Assembly: GCF_021130785.1 (NCBI RefSeq)
Contig: NC_060214.1
Coordinates: forward strand, 46,561,001 to 46,625,000
Source of the DNA: Homalodisca vitripennis
Taxonomy: Eukaryota; Arthropoda; Insecta; Hemiptera; Cicadellidae
Reading direction: 5' to 3'
DNA length: 64,000 bases
Shown here: positions 44,041 to 57,004 of the stretch, one piece after another
Position numbering within the stretch: position 1 is the first letter of the stretch
Layout of the letters: each line of letters starts with the position of its first letter
The notes under the pieces: model-generated
What the model saw: only the letters and a program-made list of their open reading frames with translations
What the model was told of the DNA's origin: nothing
Databases searched by the model: none
Translations under genes and position numbers: made by a program

Positions 44041-47000
44041 TTAGTCAATTGTCAAACATATTTATCGGTAATAAGATTAAATAAAAAAAACCTTACATAG
44101 AAACAGTAATAGCTTTATTTTTTTATAATTTACACCTAATACTACTTTATTTTTTATTTCAGACTTAAAAGGAATATTAAAAGTTATGAAAGGGGTAGTA
44201 ATAAAAGTATCAAATATGTACATTATAAAAAATTATTATGCACTTTTGAATTGTAAGCTATTTGTTACTGCGTATTAATTGAAATCCCTCCAATAATTTG
44301 ATTAAGTAACTAAATATATTCAAGTATAGTATATTTCACACAGGTTCCATTATTTGCGATTACAAATTGGGTTCGCAAAAAAATTCGATTTACGTTCTGG
44401 CGGGAGAACGTAATTCAATGTAATAATACTACCTAATAATGCTTCAATTTGTATATCCCAATTTCAATCAGTAATGAGTAATACAGAACAGGGTAGGCTC
44501 TAAATTGCTAATGAAATCTTCAACAGTTTAATTAAAGTTCGCAACATGTTCTTGCTCGCTCTAGAGCTATACAAAGGCTAAAGTTGGTTTAACACTACAA
44601 CCCTACATTAAGAACTTAGTTAGTAATGGTTATGTGTTGTATCCCTCAGTACCGTAATTGAAATTGTAAGTATTTCATGAATATTAAATATTTGAAATTT
44701 GATACGGTGCAGTCTCATTTTAGAAACAATTCGATAATTTTATAAATTTAAATGATTTGCTAAATATGCGGTCAATTGATAATTTAGAAAAATTTTGAAA
44801 TTATACTAATTCATTGTAAAATCTGAATTAAAATATGAAGAGAATTATTTGAAAGATTTTTTTTAAGAAGAGACGGATTGGAAAAGTAACCTGGGATGAT
44901 TTGGAACTCAGAAATAATTTTATAATTTATGTTTCATAATACAAGATTCCTAAAGGCAAACATGTGTAGTCACATTTACGTAAGATTCGAAAAATCTGGC
45001 TGAGATCTCTCATTAATTTAAAATATCAGTAGTGTAATTTAGACAGAAATGAAGTTTAATATATGAATCGTTTTCTAGATTGATTCAATGATCAAGGTTG
45101 TAAATATTTTCATATCACGTACTAAAAAACATTTCAATATTAACTAAATTGTTACCAGTAACTTATAAAAACCTGATATCTAAACATGCATGTCTCAAGA
45201 ATCCATTATTTACCTGACTACTATCCAAAAAACAACAAGAAATCTGTAACCGAAAAACTCATAAACGATTATTTTGGAATATTGCCTGAACCTAATAAAT
45301 ATTTTCGCCTTACACTGAAAGTAGCTAGAAATGAGGTAGGATATATTCCTAGCTCGTAAAAAGCTATTTAGGCCGAGGTATGTACGCGTCTATTATTTTC
45401 TTCGTTAGGACAACTAGGGAAACTCAATTTTGGTCCTGAACATATTTTATACCAAAACTAGAGTATAAGAATTGGAATTAGACGTAATTTGATTGTAATC
45501 TAACAAAGAGCTACATTCATGCATGGTTTTTTTGTTTGGAGTAGTAAAAAAACTTAACAGCCGGAAATAGGCAACTAATAATCGAGTTAGTCTCTCAGTA
45601 GATATGTTTTCTTTTCTTTGCAACATCTAGGCAAACTATACTATGGTTCAGAATATATTTTTAACTGAAAGTATATGAAAAGGACTGGAAATAAACGATT
45701 TTTGATGAATTTAGGTTTTTGTGACTTGTGTATTAGTATTTATTTGAAGGGACGACAAGACAGACTAAAATTTGACGTTTTAAATATAATGAATGTGTAC
45801 TAGAACTCTTCCACATGTTCAAAACCTTATATAATTTTCAAGTTATTCTATGACACCATTATTTTTGAACACTTGCATTTACTGTAACTTAAAGATGTAA
45901 GTGGATATACCTTAAAGGATGCATATTTACGATTATAATATTTAATACACCTCATTTTACATCTACATTATTTTACTAAGTAGTATAATTAATTAAATTT
46001 TGAAAATCGCGTTTGAAGCCACAGGTAAGAGCTTGTTTTAAAGCACATAATATATTCGTTACAGTGACAACCCTTATTTAACACAATATATACCTATACT
46101 GGAATACGTTTTTCTCTAAACTACTAAAATTATTTTGGAAATCATTTATGGAATCGGCTATGCTACAATAAAACAAGTAGTAAGGAAAAGGTTTATCAAT
46201 ACTCTCCTTAATAATAAAATAAATGACGTATATTAAGACAGTGCAAAAATCTCTATTCCATTTTGTATTTGTTAAAACTGTTATGGCACTTCTTAAAATG
46301 TCATAATTGCACTCTGCTTCCTTAATATTTATTTTATTCTGCATTGTTCTCGCTTTTTTCGTAGTTACCTATATTATTAGTGTAAAAGCTTTCACTGACG
46401 CTCAGCCAAACTGAAGGAGTGGCATGAATCATAACCGAACTTGTTGTTTGTTGTATAGAAAAATATCAATATGGAATTCCAACTCTAATAATTTCCCCTG
46501 GAGATATCGTCTACATATACAGGTAGACAGAGACAGACATAAATAACATTATTCTCATCCCCTCATGTGAAGGCTTTACTATCGTTTAATGAATCATTTT
46601 GGATAATTATTTAGTAGGGGTTATCTAAGTCAGCTTCCTTAATTTTAAGTCCTTGTATCCGTAAAAATTTTTCAAAAGCAAGTTAACTATTTTTTTTTTT
46701 TAACAAATTATAATAATAGATTATCAAACATTATGAAATGTACTTTTAACTGTTGAAATTATATTTAAAGTTTCAAAAATGATGATATGTGAATAAAAAT
46801 CAACGTTGTGTTTGAATGACTTTAACAAAAATTGACAAATCCGTGACAAGAATTCAGTTTTCCGACCTCAACACGCTCCCAAATTTCTTTAATGAATTCG
46901 TTAAGGGGCTACAATACTTACTTGTTATGAGTGAATGCAATATTTGATAGTGTCTACTTACTTTATTATTGTAAATCTCGTTATATACTATAACTTCTTC

Positions 47001-49284
47001 CCTGCAGTATTGCACGTTATATATTTTTTACAATAGTTCTAATCTAAATTGTTGAGAATTTAATAATTAGGTAACGTTATTTACTTGCAGTTGACATTAT
47101 AATTCTGTTTCATTTTTTAATTATTTTCCAAGACAACAACGAAAAATATCACTGCAGGTAAAACGACCAGTGTAATCAAAAGGCCAAGAACATTTTTAAG
47201 TACAATTAAGTAAATAAGGCCAAATGAACTAATAAAAAATGTACACATATCAATAATAATATGTATCAGTAGTATATACATTCCAAAGCAGTATAATTGC
47301 AACACTGCAACAGTGTTTATACATTTATATATTTTAATTCCATTAAATATGTACTAAATTAAAGTTATTAATTGGAGTGTGTTACATTTTTGCAGAAATT
47401 ATATTTCATCATTCAAGCCATTTAAAATCGTTACTACTACCCAAAAGTTTGTAAAGTTGTTTGTTTGTAGTTTTAAAACACACTTCATATATGCTTTTAC
47501 GATAAAGCTCGAGATTAAATATTATATAAATTACATAGTAACTCTATGTATCTGTATGAATGTATCTGTCTGACAAGATTCAATCTTTAGAGGTTAGTTA
47601 TTAGTTATTCATATGTAGTAGCCATACTATGAACATGAGTACTACTGTATAAAAAATTCTTGTTTTCAATTAAAAATAAAATAACATTACTGATCTTAAG
47701 TATTGGAAACATTTGTAATGTAAATACTTCTTGGGTTAGTTAGAAATCCTTAGACGTGAATAAATAAATAAAACCACCACAATGATGTCATGATTACTCG
47801 TGATAGACAGTATATTTCCATCTATCCTAGCGTGAAGCCAATATAACCCCGTTTATAGCCACTATATCGGTTTCTAGATTGCTGAATTGTGTTTTGCGAA
47901 TTCAACGAAGATTTGAGGTATACCCTATTGTCTACGCCTCACACCACACATTGCAAACAAAAGAATAATATTACATTTTAAGGTACAATTAAAAAAGACA
48001 TTTTTTGTAAATACTGTTTGTGAAATAAAAAATATTAATTACTAGGATCTGGCAAATTCACTAACACTACTTTAAGATGTGATTCGTTGTGACATCTCAT
48101 TTGGTAGGCATCCGTTAATGGTCAGGTTTCATGTTTTTTTTTTTTACTTTTTAAGTCACAAGCCATTCGTATTTGTCAAATCTCATTGCTTATAAATTTG
48201 TTATATTAACATTTATATAAGGGAGGTCTTTATATATGCATTATTAGTCAGATATTCCTTATTGGTCGTTATTAGTACGGACAATTCGGACTCGTTATTA
48301 GTACGCTATTAGTTTTATGTCACTAAAAATTGGTCACGTCTTACTGAAGTTTTATGATACTATTGAATTTACACCCTCACCATCCAGAAGCAGTTTTAAC
48401 AAACTAAATACTATAATGAATGATATATTTCTCTACTACAATTTGCAGTTTAATCAATTGATTAACATAATGAGAATGTTCTGATGCTTGAAAGCTAACT
48501 TACAAAATTAAACTGGGAAGTTTTTAAAAGATATTTGAAATCAAGTTAGTTGTTACGCTAAGACCATTACGACTAGCCACTAAACCAGTTTTAAAGCAAG
48601 AACACATTTTAACGTTTGAACGGTTTTTTATCCTGCTAGTATGACAAGAGAATTTGGCAAACTATTTAAATAAAAAAAAACCCTCTCAATAGTTGTTTTT
48701 TTGTCAAACACCTTTTATAAATCGTATCTGAATATTGCATTATTAGAAAGAGTTGGGGGTGAATATATTTTATTAAATGGGGGTGAATATAGAGGTCTTA
48801 GAAGTAGAAGGAAAGTTTACGTTCAATAAAATCTTTATGAATAATAAGCACATGTGTAGATTGGACTGTGTCAACTAACAGGTGAAAAATATGAATGTCT
48901 GTACAACCACCCAAAATGGTTATATTTTAAATCGATAAAGTAGTTTCCTCGTTAAGAAATACATCTGTCGTTAGCTACGCTTGTTTAAGTCGAGATCGAA
49001 ATATGAGATTATAATTGGTAAAATTATCAAACTATAAACGTTGTTGAAGAATATATTTTGCTTAACTCTATAAACTTAATACCTTCATAAAACATTATAA
49101 ATTTGTTAGGCAAATAGAGAAAGAATGACATACTTTAAATAGAAAAGTATGAAAAAGTGGAATTTATTTTTTAACAGACGGTTGGTTTCTAGTATGCTAA
49201 GCTAAGAAACATTATATCTACCGAAAACAATGACTTAATATCTTTAACCCTTTTTATTCGCTATAAAGCATCCACCATTCTTTT
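44041..49284. other. AT-rich intergenic DNA
   Basis: No convincing gene in about 5 kb. A small perfect hairpin (ACGTTCT 44392-44398 with AGAACGT 44405-44411) is the only structure noted. Open frames at 46078-46344 and 47117-47305 are hydrophobic or mixed but unsupported. Confidence 0.4.
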
Positions 49285-49545
49285 TCCAATGGCGCAGTGT
49301 AGCGGGTACAATGGTTATCGCAAGATAGTAATGTTATCGCAAGATAAACAGATCAATCAACGTCGAGCATGGCTGTTGCTTGAATGGTAGACCGCTGAGC
49401 GATCCTGTCCTTGGAAGTAGCACGCCTGCCCGGCCATAGGTGGTGGTTCGGAAGTCACCTTTAAGCCGTTGTTCCCAGGTTAATTGTTGGAGAGGGCTTC
49501 TTAGCCCTAACTTCACCTGGAAAATGAGAATTTTACTTTACTTTA
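49285..49545 (+). mobile_element. SINE-like repeat
   Basis: A locally GC-richer block. TGGCGCAGTGT (49290-49300) resembles a tRNA-type box A, GGTTCGGAAGTC (about 49445-49456) resembles box B but lies too far away, and the end is a short (TTTAC)n run (about 49531-49545) like a SINE tail. An internal duplication GTTATCGCAAGATA lies at about 49314-49346. The family is not recognised. Confidence 0.35.
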
Positions 49546-50270
49546 CACATTCATAAAAATTAGAAAGGCCGACAACTGATTTATTTCTATGCGATAAAGT
49601 TAGTTAATGATAAATACAAACTAGTTCTATGCTTCTGCTATGTACGTTGGCTCTCAAGTTCCTTGCTGTTTTTAAACCAAAGTTTGAATGTCGGATCAGA
49701 AGTGGTATCTATATTTAACTCAGTTTAGAAGCGTCAGTTACAACACTATTGTCAATATTGTGATCCCAAATTGATAATTGCTTCTAAAACTGTATGATAA
49801 ATTTGAAATTGCTTCATGAATGTCGTGATTTTAAATAACTGATATTAAGTTCCAATATTGGCATTATTCTTAGGTTTAGTACACACCGTAATCACCTAAA
49901 TGATTTCTGAATCTGTTAAAATGGTCCTTTGTCTGTGTAATACTCGCTGGGAAGAAAACATATTTATTGATATTGGATATTGTACCCAATATATTATTCC
50001 CAGTCTCAAAGTATAGTATTCCCGTTCAGGAGATTCCTTCAATCACCATTAATTTCTGACGCTCACCAGATACTCTTAATATTACCTCTGTATTCCGTAA
50101 GAAGTTCAACTAAATCAAAAACCAAATTTCCAGTGATAAGGTCTAGTTCTAAACTTTAATTTAAGGATGAGTTTGAAAAAGTCATAACATGAAGAAAACT
50201 TTTTCTATCCCTGATATAAAATCTATTCTTTTGATTAAGTTGGTGTTTAATACCTCAAATATACCAATAA
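49546..50270. other. Intergenic DNA, nothing recognised
   Basis: AT-rich; no open frame or repeat noted. Confidence 0.45.
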
Positions 50271-50402
50271 TTATTAATTTAAACAAACTCACCAATAATA
50301 TAAACTTTTTATTTTTGTGAGGCCTTTCGTACTCAATGATTACATCTTCGGACTCACACAAATAAAAACTTTATATTATTGGAGAGTTTGTTTAAATTAA
50401 TA
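50271..50402 (-). mobile_element. Hairpin with PLE-like terminal motif
   Basis: Arms of about 50 bp (50271-50321 and 50353-50402) pair almost perfectly around a loop of about 31 bases. On the - strand the loop reads CCGAAGATG...GTACGAAAGGCCTCAC, very like the PLE end at 5966-5996 (CTGAAGATG...GAAAGGCCTCGC). It is probably a non-autonomous PLE terminus or a solo end, with a hammerhead-like core in which CUGANGA has become CCGAAGA. Confidence 0.5.
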
Positions 50403-51379
50403 GATACTTTCCAATAAGACAGGAGCTTCAAGAATGTATACCAATATTTTTTAAATGAGCAACGGTTTTTGGAAAATAAACTGTTAAAGATGATTCTAAA
50501 AGAATGCCTGAGAAATGCACGAAAGTTTTTATCAAATACTGTATATCTATTTAGTTTGGGACTAACAGGTCCATGTCTCCGCATACCGTTCCTTGCCGCA
50601 GTGTAACAACACGGTTGCGTGCTATTATATGCTGTAGTTCATGCTCTGCATTTCAGTGAATCGCATTCCATGCTTGTAACCCATTCCTTAACATTCCGAA
50701 GTAACTACAGCATTTATAACTTTTTATAGTAATACTTATTGTTGTTTCAAATCAATCCATTATTTTTATTATTATTATTCCAGTTGCTTCTAAATGCAAT
50801 AGTGCAATAATTGGAAAAAAGTATATTCTGACTTTAATATAACATTTTTAAGGTTTTTTTTTATTTAGTAAATTATTAAATAAGTGGCTTTATTGTATAG
50901 TATTATTTGTATTAGTTGCAATAAAAGCTATGTACAATTTTATTTTGCATTATGTTTTATTTCGAGTCTGTCCATAGTATTAAATCATACTAAATTAGGT
51001 GTATATTCTGAAAGCTGAATTATTATAGCTTTGATGGTTACTTTTTACCAATTTACTTGTTATTTTAAGATTATATTACAATGTTGTAAGCACTTTCTTT
51101 ATATGTATTTACTTTCGGTTTCTATTATTGATGTTAAATGTAAATAAGTGCCGCTTGGCAATCTGACATGTAAACACAGCGTTAAGCATTAGTTTGTTGA
51201 GTAAAGAAGTAAATTCGACCAACAGCAATCACATGAATTTGATGAAAATGGTGTTCAACAATAAAGGATAAACCAATGAATAGTTTTGATCAATTCTCAA
51301 TACAATCTATTTTGATAAATCAAATCTAATAATGCATAACATTGTGTCTATTATTACCAAGTTAGACGGTTTCTTGTAG
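50403..51379. other. AT-rich DNA, possible intron or upstream region of the receptor gene
   Basis: No exon recognised. Confidence 0.35.
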
Positions 51380-51796
51380 GAAATATGCAACAGCGTCACA
51401 CACACCGTGAAGCATATTCCAAGTTATATCTTTTGGATTTGGCGTGCATTTGGAGGTCTGCCAATGAGAATTACTTCGAAGCCTAAAACACTCAAAATAA
51501 TGACATTTTCTATAGCTGGGTTCATATGGAGTTTAGTATTAATCTCCTTACAAGAAGTTCTCTCTACCACCATTCTTTACATAATTATAAGCAACGAAAT
51601 GTTAGATTATGAAACATATAGTACCTATAAGCTCGCAATGATTCTGGACTTCGTGGCTCTGCAAATTATGGCAGCTTCCACATCACATTCTTCAGCTACA
51701 CAAAGTATCACCATGGGTTTCAAGATAGCTAACGTCAAGATGCGAGAGGAGATTATCTGCAACAGAACAAACTATGATGAAGCGCAGCATGTCTGA
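51380..51796 (+). CDS. Possible N-terminal exon of a gustatory receptor
   Basis: After a splice-acceptor-like TTTCTTGTAG, an open frame gives FWIWRAFGGLPMRITS, then a membrane segment MTFSIAGFIWSLVLISLQEV and a second one TYKLAMILDFVALQIMAAS. The pattern aromatic-rich start, FGGLP, then two membrane spans fits the beginning of an insect 7tm_7 (gustatory) receptor. The frame ends with a stop at 51794-51796, and the donor is not resolved. The link to the 3' exons at 54138-57004 is inferred from strand and order only; the middle exons (TM3-5) were not found, so the gene may be broken. Confidence 0.4.
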   Translation, partial: EICNSVTHTVKHIPSYIFWIWRAFGGLPMRITSKPKTLKIMTFSIAGFIWSLVLISLQEVLSTTILYIIISNEMLDYETYSTYKLAMILDFVALQIMAASTSHSSATQSITMGFKIANVKMREEIICNRTNYDEAQHV

Positions 51797-54137
51797 TGTT
51801 GCCATATTTCATACAATACATAATTTAAATAGTTGGTGATTTTTTTATTCTTCTTTAAAGGGAGGAATAAAAAAGGGTGGTATTAAAATAAAAGGATAGA
51901 TATGTAAATTAGAAAGTACGTAATTGTTACTGTTATTTTAATACGTTTACTTAAGTTCATATTCGAAATCAAATCTTCCGGTTCATATCACACAGAAATA
52001 TTGTTTCAATACCATATTAAATCAACATATTATACCGAAACTGGCAAAAATTTGAACTTCTACAGTTTTCTGCCTGGGTGAATCGAAAGGACATAGGTTT
52101 CTTGAGATTAGCTTGAGCTTACCCAACAATCAAATAGCTATGATCGAAATAGCTTCTGTATTACAGTTTGTGAACTTTGACAAGTTAAAGCTTTCTTCTT
52201 TGTTCAAGTTAGCTTATTGCTAATTATTTATACAGTTTCGTAAATAAAACTTGTCAGTTTAAGTACATCACCTTTTGGCTCATGGTTTATTTTCACTATA
52301 AATCCATTGTTAAGTTAAGGGAAGAAAAGTATTTAAACGTGTCGGTATGGTTTAAACTAGAAGACTGATGTCTGATATAACAAGTGTTGCGTAAACCAAA
52401 GAATAATATTACGTTTATAATGCTACCTCATACAGTGTCGAGTAATGGACTTTGAATAACATCTAGAAATCAAAACAGCAACGTTTTAAAACTGAGATGT
52501 AGAGTATTTACTAAGAATACCTGCAGATGGTACTAATCACGCCTAAGGTTTTGGAAATTGAACATGCCGTTCTGAATCAATCATATTTTGAACACATTTT
52601 AACTTAAGCTTAAGTACAATTTGTCATATTAACTTTTACACTATCAAAAATATAGGTCTGCATTTAATTTTTTAATCTTGGGCTGGATTTTTAAGAAACT
52701 AAAGATTTGCTTAAAAAATTTCATATTGCGATCAGTTCGTAGCTGTAATCAATCAGTGTAAAATTTCAACTTTTCTGATTCATTCAATTTAAATTTTATA
52801 GATGAAAGGCAACTCACTCACTCATTTTAGCGCTAATAAATCACATAAGATGATCAACGTCTAGGACAACACACTCATTGTTGAAGAAATCAAACAAAAA
52901 TTTATTCATTTGAATTACTTTAGACTTGCAAGACGGAGAAGATAAAAACTAAATAAAGAACTCATAAAATGGCGTACATTATTCCTATCTCAAGGAATAT
53001 TTTAACCGTATTAGGTTATATGTAAGTGAATATAATGTATGCAGTCAATCAGTATCATAAATGTTATAATACTCGTCTTTTGATGACCATCCTTAGTGCT
53101 TAGACAACATGAAAGCAAACGGGTATCATTATTTGAGAAGATGGTAGAACAATCTCAATAGAATATCTCCAGCAAGCTCAGAAAGAATCTCCATATTTAA
53201 ACTATACACATATCTTGGAAAATTGTAAAAATTTCTTGAGATGTAATTTAGTAGTCACCTCAGTCTTTACGTATTCCTAAAATTCTACGATTTTCATTAA
53301 CGTGAATAAGATTCTGAAAGTCATATTACCACATGTTACAGTTTAGATTGAGAGTTAGAAGGAAAAATCTTTGGGTTTACATTATAATCTTTTACCAGCT
53401 GATTTCCATAGGGGAATCAGCTGAGTTTCCAACCCGTCAAAAAAGGAGTTAAATAATTCTCTAAGAACGCATTTCCACATGTAAAATCATTTTATTGTTT
53501 TTACAAGGCATGTACACGTCCTACTTTATAATATATATGGAGGGTAGAGGTTCTGAAAGCCTCTGACTTAATAGATTTTCTCCAAAATAAAAACAAACCT
53601 TGCTTTTTTTTATCAAATTATAGATTTGTAATAGTTACTGAAACTCAGGTCGTACTGAACTAAACCCATTTATTGGATTGTGTAGCTACTTAAATACACT
53701 GCTTTTAATTAATGTTAAAGTAACAAGTTTACTGTCCAAACTGCAGCTAAATCTCAATTGTCTTTAAACTGTAAATTTACTTAGATTTAATAAAATAAAT
53801 AGAAAGATAAAATTAAATGTTGCAATGTTACTAAAAGATCTTGTGTTACTAAAGGTCTAAAGGTTTATCTGAGGAAACCTTCGAATTTTTAAATGTTAGG
53901 TTTTGCCTGCTGTTATATAACTTATAACGCCGAATATAGGTGCCAGGTGACAAGACATGGTTGTTTCTAGTTTACAAGGCCACTATGTTAATTCATAGAT
54001 AAAATGAGGATCAGAAACATATATAAGCCACAGTTTCTCACTATGTAGAAGGTTAAACATAAGTATATACATCGAAGAATATTCTAATGTGTTTACTGAA
54101 AAAGTATTATTTACAGTATTTAATTGTGTGATTTTAG
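51797..54137. other. Presumed intron of the receptor gene
   Basis: No exon recognised. A short hairpin (AGCTGATT 53397-53404 with AATCAGCT 53415-53422) is present. Confidence 0.3.
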
Positions 54138-54701
54138 GTAGTACCGTCTCTAAATTCAAGAAACTGAGGACTCTGATGATCACATATTGTATGCTGTGTG
54201 ACACCGTACACCAGGCTAATGACTTCAACTGCGATCAGCTGATGGCCGTTTTGTTCTCTTTATTTGTTCACGTCACCATTAGGTCCTACTTCTTCTTCAT
54301 ACATGTCAGATCTGGTGACATAGTTTCCTTGACTAGAGATGCAGTGGGGGTCCTAATTCTCATCCGCTATACGATTCTGGTTGTGAAATCTAGCACGGAA
54401 GTCACTAACTCGGATAGTCCTCTATTAAGATAATAATAACTGTTGATTATTTTACGTATTATGTAGCTATATTTACGATCTTACAAATTATCAAACTAAT
54501 TCCCCTGTGCTAATACTTGTAAGAGAGTTAAAATAAGTCTATAAAAAATTCTAAAGTTCTCTATTACACTTGAAACACTTCTTCTTCTTCATCGTTAAAA
54601 CAAATAATATTAAATACATGTTTCCTTAAAGCATTATTTATATAGAAAAAGATTTATTGCCCATGCTTTCAATAAATACCTTACGTCCTGGGTGTTATGT
54701 A

Positions 54702-54761
<60 letters not shown>

Positions 54762-57004
54762 GATATCATACTGTGTCAGTAATATAGGAACTCTAACATA
54801 ATAAATTAATGATCTGGGGAAATATATATGCTATTAAAATATATTTTATAGTTAAAGGAAGTAAACAACTTTCCCTCCTTCTTTGATTACTATTTGCATT
54901 CAAAACCCTATTGCACCCATTTAAGCCTAAATAGAGAATCAATAGAATATTTTAGCACAAATAATGGTATATAAAACCTAATCTACTGATACAGTTTAAT
55001 ATCGTAATAATACAGCCTAAAAAGAAAATTATTATAAATATGCACTGATGTTGAAATCATTGATATTTTTGCAGGCTGACATGATATTTTCAATGATTTG
55101 CAAGCTGATAAACAAAGATATGGATCCGAAATTCAGGAATCAGGTAATGACAACACTTGTATTGTTCCCTCATGAGAGATTCAGTTTAATGAACTGATAC
55201 GTATAATTGATTTGAAACTTAAATAAGTTGTATTAATATATAAATCGGGTTTTTCAGTAAAGGGAAGCTAAAATAAGAAGTATCCTTAAATCTTAAGAGA
55301 TATTTATTAACTGCATTTATTTTTAGGAATTAGACATGTTGAAAATAAATACTTATTATTTCCTGAACTTTTGGTGAAGACCGGTATGCAATGTTTATGT
55401 GAATGCGCTTGAAAAGTTTTGAATAAGTTGACGTAGAGGGTTAAAGATTGAGATGGCTAATACCTCTACCTCTACTGAGGTGCCGAAGAACTCACTTTCT
55501 TGAGTGTTTGATGTGTAAAAGAGGTTTTACCGGCCAAATTTTGGAAAGTCCTACGGTATGATAGATCAGACTGGATGCGAGTTTCTGTGTATTTGTAGGA
55601 CAAGTCCCGTTAAATAAAACACACCCTCTTTTACATAAAAATGTACGCTATATTTATGGTTTATTTGACAAAAATTAACTCATTATGTGTCTACTCTTCT
55701 AAATAAAATGTACAATTACATGATACAATACACCTAATAATGGTGAATAATAGGGCTCAACTCTTAAAATATATCCCTATAATCATAATTATCTAAGGCA
55801 AAGTTTATTAGCTATATTGCTTTCCACTTGTAACAAGGAAAAAGTGTTACCGTCAGTAAAAGTTCATTTTGAGATGAGCAATGTGGTTTCTTGCTCAGAA
55901 AAAAACTAACTTAACACATAACTAAAATAAATGGTAAAATTATGAAATAATACCAGAGCTAAGTGTGAACGATGTATTTGAGTTATTATCATAAACATAA
56001 CCTACAAAATGTTCCGAAGAAAATTTGTTAAGCCTTGCGATGTATTTTCAGCTGGAATGTTTCCTTCTGCAGTTGCCTTACCACAACGCCAGATTCTCTG
56101 CTCGCGACTTTTTCCGTATCCACAATCAGACACTCACATCGGTATGTCTTTATTATCCATAAATGTATCACTTACTTTTATAATTGAGTTTTTATCCCCA
56201 CCAATACACCCTGCTTATTTATTTATTGAACACCGAACGTAATATGTAAAATGCATTTTAGGTTCACCTCTGTAGTAACGGGAATTGCGCAAATCACACT
56301 TCAATATTTCTGCCATGGATTAAAAGCTTATTCACTTAGTTTTTTGTATTTTGTAATTGGTCAAAGATGTTTAATTAGATGATGTCTATAATGAAGCTGA
56401 TGGTGTAGTTAAGTGAAATTACAAGAATGTAGTTTTAATCTAAAAGTTTTATTATATTTTCCAATAATTTTAAGAATATATTTGACCATATAATAAATAC
56501 ATATGGTAAAATTAGTAGATATATAGTATATCAAAGGCAAATTAGATAATATGTATTAGTATAATTGTATTAATAGAAAATTTTTACAAATACGTGTCCA
56601 TCTGAAGTAAACTATATATATATATATGGATCAATACTTTTACCCTAATATTTCAAAATTAAGGTTAATGATATATCCCTGACTTCTTAAGATTTAAGTA
56701 ACAAAATCGCAGAATTAAACTCTAATATAAAAAAAATAATTTTTTATAAAAATCTGTTAGCAGCTTACAATGACTAGTTGTCAATGAAATTACATTTTTT
56801 TACAAATGGATAGAAAATTAATTATTGCACTGTCACGTTATATTTTTATTTATTTCTGACGTAGTGGAAAATTGTATAATCAGCTAAGTTTATTTGCTCT
56901 GAACAATATATTGAGAATGTGTTCTGTCTGTACAGATGGCTGGAGCGGTGACAACTTACCTAGTGATACTGATCCAGTTCCAGACCGAGAACCAACCTAC
57001 CTAG
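54138..57004 (+). CDS. Gustatory receptor, four 3' exons
   Basis: Insect chemoreceptor of the 7tm_7 family, an inverted-topology seven-helix ligand-gated channel in sensory neurons. Exon a (54138 to about 54400): KKLRTLMITYCMLCDTVHQA then a membrane span LFSLFVHVTIRSYFFFI and VGVLILIRYTILVV. Its donor is uncertain; GAA|GTCACT at 54400/54401 would keep phase. Exon b 55075-55143: SMICKLINKDMDPKFRNQ, bounded by TTTTTGCAG and CAG|GTAATG. Exon c 56052-56141: LECFLLQLPYHNARFSARDF and FRIHNQTLTS, bounded by TATTTTCAG and TCG|GTATGT. Exon d 56936-57004: MAGAVTTYLVILIQFQTENQ then PT and stop. b, c and d join in phase 0, as is typical of this family, and TYLVILIQFQ is its TYhhhhhQF signature. The exons themselves carry no lesion. 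Confidence 0.85.
54704..54757 (+). repeat. (TA)n microsatellite in a receptor-gene intron
   Basis: Uninterrupted TA tract of about 54 bp between exons a and b. Confidence 0.95.

Noticed and set aside
44392..44411. Small perfect hairpin ACGTTCT/AGAACGT
   Set aside because: A seven-base stem in a long AT-rich stretch with nothing around it to suggest a function.
50354..50584. 76-codon - strand open frame
   Set aside because: It runs through one arm of the hairpin repeat and has no recognisable composition or motif.
56009..56242. 77-codon open frame near 56009-56242 as a separate gene
   Set aside because: A different frame across this stretch is a receptor exon (56052-56141) with both splice sites and family sequence, so the longer frame is fortuitous.
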